This document shows positions 61,076 to 64,000 of a stretch of DNA of 64,000 nt, in pieces; position 1 is the stretch's first letter; each line of letters begins with the position of its first letter. The position numbers were made by a program, and so were the translations under genes. The notes beneath the pieces were generated by a model. The model was not told the DNA's origin, did not search any database, and saw nothing but the letters and a program-made list of their open reading frames with translations. Source of the stretch: Fimbriimonadales bacterium (GTDB taxonomy: Bacteria; Armatimonadota; Fimbriimonadia; Fimbriimonadales; GBS-DC); the NCBI GenBank assembly GCA_025998675.1, contig AP024673.1, positions 186,001 through 250,000 on the forward strand. Direction: 5' to 3'.

Positions 61076-61948
61076 CTACCTCTTTTCCATCAGCAGGTGC
61101 GCGGTGAACAGGTACTGGTGCGCCCAGCCCGTCATGTCGCCAAATCGCTCGTGGAACCACTCCACCACCTGCCGATAGGTCTTGTCGGTCGGGTTTTTGC
61201 CCGCGAGGTCAGGCATCAGCCACTTGCCGACCGCCTGCCACATATGGGTGTCGACGGGCACGGCGTACATGTGATCCAGCCCGAACAGCAGCACGCAGTC
61301 GGCGACCTTCGCGCCGACGCCCGACAGATTCATCAACTCCTGCTTGGCGTCCCAGTAGTCCATCGTACGCAGGGATTCCAGCCAGCCTGCGCCGCGCTCC
61401 TGCAGGGCGCGCGCCACGGCGATGAGCGTTTTCGCGCGATAGCCGAAGCCCAGCTCGCGCAGAGTCGCCTCGTCCGCACTCGCCAGCCGCTCCACCGTCG
61501 GGAAGGCGTAATGAACCGTGTCGCCGTCGCGGTGAATTGGCTCGCCATAGCGCTCGCACAAACGCTCAATCATCCCTGTGATGCGCGGGATATTATTCGC
61601 CGGCGTACACAGGAACGAGAACAGGCACTCCTCCGCGCTCAGCCAGCGCATCAGGCGCAGTCCAGGCAGGGCATCTATCCACTCCGCCCAGCGCGGGTCG
61701 CGCCGAATAATTTCGTTTTGCACGCTTTTGAGATCGGCTTCCATTCGAAACAGGCGGAAAAACAGCTCGGCAGGCTGCTCGGCAGTGGGCGATTCAATGC
61801 GCCAGCGGTTGCCCGTCGGCTCGACAATCAGCAGGTGCGTGTCAGCATAGCCCAGCCACCGCGCGCCTTCCTGACGCCAGCGAAACACCTGCCCGCTCCC
61901 TACGCACAGCGGCAAATCCAGCTCCCAGGACGGTATCGAGATGCGCAT
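61076..61948 (-). CDS. ogg: 8-oxoguanine DNA glycosylase/AP lyase (OGG1 type)
   Basis: 290 residues. The helix-hairpin-helix LMNLSGVGAKVADCVLLF carries the catalytic Lys214 and Cys218, and Asp233 in VPVDTHMW is the conserved acid, as in OGG1. The N-terminal domain (CVGSGQVFRWRQEGARWLGY) is the TBP-like base-recognition part, and FSFLCTPANNIPRI the usual central helix. It removes 8-oxoG opposite C and nicks the AP site. It sits between ispH (17 nt) and the rhuM-fic gene (19 nt). Confidence 0.94.
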   Translation of the reverse strand: MRISIPSWELDLPLCVGSGQVFRWRQEGARWLGYADTHLLIVEPTGNRWRIESPTAEQPAELFFRLFRMEADLKSVQNEIIRRDPRWAEWIDALPGLRLMRWLSAEECLFSFLCTPANNIPRITGMIERLCERYGEPIHRDGDTVHYAFPTVERLASADEATLRELGFGYRAKTLIAVARALQERGAGWLESLRTMDYWDAKQELMNLSGVGAKVADCVLLFGLDHMYAVPVDTHMWQAVGKWLMPDLAGKNPTDKTYRQVVEWFHERFGDMTGWAHQYLFTAHLLMEKR

Positions 61949-61965
61949 TGCAGGGGAAGTGTACC

Positions 61966-62919
61966 TCAGCCGTTGCGCGCCGCCTGCGCCTGCGCAATCA
62001 GCGTGCGCGGCGGGATGAATTCCACATCCTCCTCCAGCACCTTCAGCGTCTCAACAACGGCGTTGGGGGCGAGGCTCAGCAGCCTGCCGACGATGGCTTC
62101 GGTGGAGCGTTCAGGGGTGGACGCGCCGCTGGTGACGCCAATCACACGCGCCTGCTCGACCCACTCCGGGCGCACTTGCTCAGGCTCCAGCAGCAGGTAG
62201 GCGGGTGTGCCCTGCGCCTCCGCAACCTCGCGCAGGCGATTCGAGTTGCTGCTGGTTGTGCTGCCCACCACCAGCACGAGGTCGCTCTGCTGGGCGAGCG
62301 CTTTGACGGCTGTCTGACGGTTGGTGGTGGCGTAGCAGATGTCCTCTTTCTTGGGCGTTTCCAAATGGGGGAAGCGTCGGCGCAGCACGTGCAGAATCTG
62401 GTTCACCTCGTCCACGCTGAGCGTGGTCTGTGTGGCGACTGCCAGTGGGACGCCTTCGGGGGGCTGCACATGCTCGGCTTCCTCGAGGTTATCGATAAGC
62501 GTGATTTGACCGGGCGCGTGCCCCGTGCTGCCCTGCGCCTCCACATGCCCCCGATGCCCGATATACAGGATGTGATACCCCTGCCGCGCGAAGCGCGTGA
62601 TTTCGCGATGCACCTTGCTCACCAGCGGGCAGGTGGCGTCAATCACATTCAGCCCGCGTGCCTGAGCCTGCTGGCGCACGGCGGGCGAAACCCCATGTGC
62701 GCTGAACACCACATTCGAGCCGGGCGGCACATCGTCGAGGTCTTCGACGAAAATCACGCCCCGTTGCTCAAAAGCGCGCACCACATGCTCGTTATGCACG
62801 ATGGCATGGCGCACATAGAGCGGCGCGCCGAACGCCTCCAGCGCGAGGTCGACCACCTCAATCGCATACGCCACCCCCGCGCAGAACCCGCGCGGCGCCG
62901 CCAGCAGCACTTTTTTCAT
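61966..62919 (-). CDS. ispH: 4-hydroxy-3-methylbut-2-enyl diphosphate reductase
   Basis: 317 residues from ATG at 62919. IspH makes IPP and DMAPP, the last step of the MEP pathway. The [4Fe-4S] Cys ligands are in PRGFCAGV (Cys13), DATCPLV and the ICYATTNRQ segment, with substrate His in SAHGVSP and SGHRGHVE-like GHRGHVEAQGSTGH. TSGASTPE completes the C-terminal signature. A TACACT box lies 8 nt before the ATG. Longer in-frame sequence upstream is not supported. Confidence 0.97.
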   Translation of the reverse strand: MKKVLLAAPRGFCAGVAYAIEVVDLALEAFGAPLYVRHAIVHNEHVVRAFEQRGVIFVEDLDDVPPGSNVVFSAHGVSPAVRQQAQARGLNVIDATCPLVSKVHREITRFARQGYHILYIGHRGHVEAQGSTGHAPGQITLIDNLEEAEHVQPPEGVPLAVATQTTLSVDEVNQILHVLRRRFPHLETPKKEDICYATTNRQTAVKALAQQSDLVLVVGSTTSSNSNRLREVAEAQGTPAYLLLEPEQVRPEWVEQARVIGVTSGASTPERSTEAIVGRLLSLAPNAVVETLKVLEEDVEFIPPRTLIAQAQAARNG

Positions 62920-62927
62920 CACCCCAA

Positions 62928-62933
62928 AGTGTA
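62928..62933 (-). promoter_or_regulatory. -10 box (TACACT) of near-leaderless ispH
   Basis: On the minus strand TACACT ends 8 nt before the ispH ATG and no Shine-Dalgarno is present. Confidence 0.45.
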
Positions 62934-62973
62934 CCTGATTTGCCGTCGGTGAACGCCCACTACGCGGAAAATA

Positions 62974-62986
62974 GTGTATAATACAC
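62974..62986 (+). promoter_or_regulatory. Palindromic GTGTATAATACAC promoter
   Basis: A perfect 13-bp palindrome holds the -10 box TATAAT (62977-62982); the start at 63002 follows after AAAGGAG. The same core precedes the secreted proteins at 29928 and 42144. Confidence 0.5.
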
Positions 62987-63001
62987 AGGGAAAGGAGCCA
63001 G

Positions 63002-64000
63002 CCTATGAAACGGATGATGCTTGCAGGGGCGACCCTGTGGATGGGGATGACGCTTGCGTCAAGCTGGGCGCAGCTACAGCCAGATGCGCCGTGGCCCTCG
63101 TTTGGCAAAGATTATCGCAATTCGCGCAGTACCACACTCGGCGCGCCCACGAACGGCAGTATCCGCTGGACCTACAACGCGGGCAGTCGCACGCTCGGCT
63201 CGCCGATTGTCGCCGCGGACGGCACGATTTACTTTGGCGCGACAGGCGGCGTGTACGCGGTGCGTCCGAACGGGTCGCTGCGCTGGCGCTGGAACGCGGG
63301 CTATTCAGCGGCGACCACCACGCCCGCCATCGATGCCAACGGCGTTGTGTACGCGCTGGTGAACCCCTCCGACGCGATTCTGGTCGCGCTGAACGGCAGC
63401 ACAGGCGCGCTCCTCTGGAGCCTCTACCTGGGCGGGACGAATGTCCAAGCCGCGCCTGCTATTGGACCTGATGGACGCATCTATGTGACCAACGGTGAGG
63501 CGCCCGGCGGCTACCTGTATTGTGTGAATCCCGACGGTACACTTGCATGGCGGCTGTATCTGGGGTTCGAGGCAAACAGCATCCCATGCTTCGGCGAAGA
63601 TGGAACGATTTATGTTGGCTCCGAACGCCACCTGAACGCCGTCAACCCCAACGGCGCCTTCCGCTGGCGGTTTTCCGTGTTCTATCCGGTGCGCGGGTCT
63701 GTCGGCACATGGGGCAGTCGTGTGTTTTTCGGCGCGTTTGACGGCGGATTCCGCGCTGTCAATTTGTCGGGTGTGCAACTGTGGATGGCGCTCCTCGGTG
63801 CGTTCATGGAGAGCGGGATGGCGCTGACCGATTCGCGCATCTATTTCACCTCCGATAATCGTGAACTGCGCGCTTATAGCCACACAGGCGCACTCCAGTG
63901 GCGCCACAACGGCAACTACCGCGCCAGCACCCCCGCAGTCGGCTCCGACGGAATTGTGTATGCCGTTGGCAATCTGGGTGGCACGGTCTACGCCGTGAAC
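63002..64000 (+). CDS. Secreted PQQ-type beta-propeller repeat protein (3' partial)
   Basis: The frame is open to the right edge (333 codons visible). AAAGGAG precedes the ATG at 63002. Signal peptide MKRMMLAGATLWMGMTLASSWA, then WPSFGKDYRNSRSTTLGAP as in PQQ/Kelch-like exported propellers. Repeats follow about every 40-45 residues: GSIRWTYNAGSRTLGSPIVAADGTIYFG, GSLRWRWNAGYSAATTTPAIDANGVVYA, TGALLWSLYLGGTNVQAAPAIGPDGRIYV, and more. These are PQQ-like blades (WxxxxG...SPAI...DGTIY). No cofactor-binding residues can be judged. Likely a surface or periplasmic structural/binding protein; possibly with a dockerin or other tail outside the window. Confidence 0.88.

Overview
The window is a gene-dense, G+C-rich bacterial chromosome segment. 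Four orphan prepilin-like genes (three with a C-terminal DGH-type motif), dockerin-type Asp-rich repeats, a PEP-CTERM protein, an SLH-domain protein and isolated housekeeping genes in short operons together suggest Armatimonadota (perhaps Fimbriimonadales-like) or a similar lineage. This assignment is inference; no rRNA is present to prove it.

Layout: 1-2.6 kb, the end of a type III-like restriction helicase/nuclease that carries a C-terminal HEPN-like RNase motif. 2.65-6.9 kb, a glycoside-hydrolase-like gene with two exported or anchored unknowns. 6.9-11.2 kb (minus), a methyltransferase overlapping adenosylhomocysteinase, a prepilin with a membrane partner, and a Uma2-type nuclease. 11.2-14.5 kb, an N6-adenine DNA methyltransferase followed by an AT-rich DUF262/HNH nuclease. 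14.63-21.75 kb, a ~7-kb element integrated at tRNA-Lys, bounded by 140-bp direct repeats that each contain a complete tRNA gene. It encodes a tyrosine recombinase, a primase-helicase, a probable SSB-like protein, a VRR-NUC nuclease, a terminase-small-subunit-like protein and several unknowns, but no capsid genes. It looks like a phage satellite or minimal integrative replicon, and I consider it the best candidate for an undescribed system.

21.8-64 kb is mostly core genome: a zf-HC2/STN/TM2 envelope operon, uvrC, lysS, a cytosolic TroA/ZnuA-like protein, ftcD, a P-type ATPase, argS, a Cys/Met PLP enzyme, thrS, sua5, folB, a plsY-AMMECR1 fusion, trpF (with an in-frame palindromic insertion), an EamA transporter, an SLH/FAD oxidoreductase, ccmEF (Cys-type CcmE), an M28 peptidase, an archaeal-type class I fba, aroQ, a RhuM-Fic protein, ogg, ispH and the start of a secreted beta-propeller. 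Secreted proteins with dockerin, PPC-like or PEP-CTERM features are scattered among them.

Two genome-wide themes stand out. First, small non-autonomous elements with TAATACCAATCTG-type ends and Y-shaped foldback cores occur between genes, twice supply the stop codon of the neighbouring gene, and one core module lies inside trpF. Second, many housekeeping genes have a TANAAT-like -10 box only 6-10 nt before the start codon and no Shine-Dalgarno, implying leaderless or near-leaderless mRNAs, whereas genes for secreted proteins have a GTGTATAAT-type promoter, a real leader and AGGAGG.
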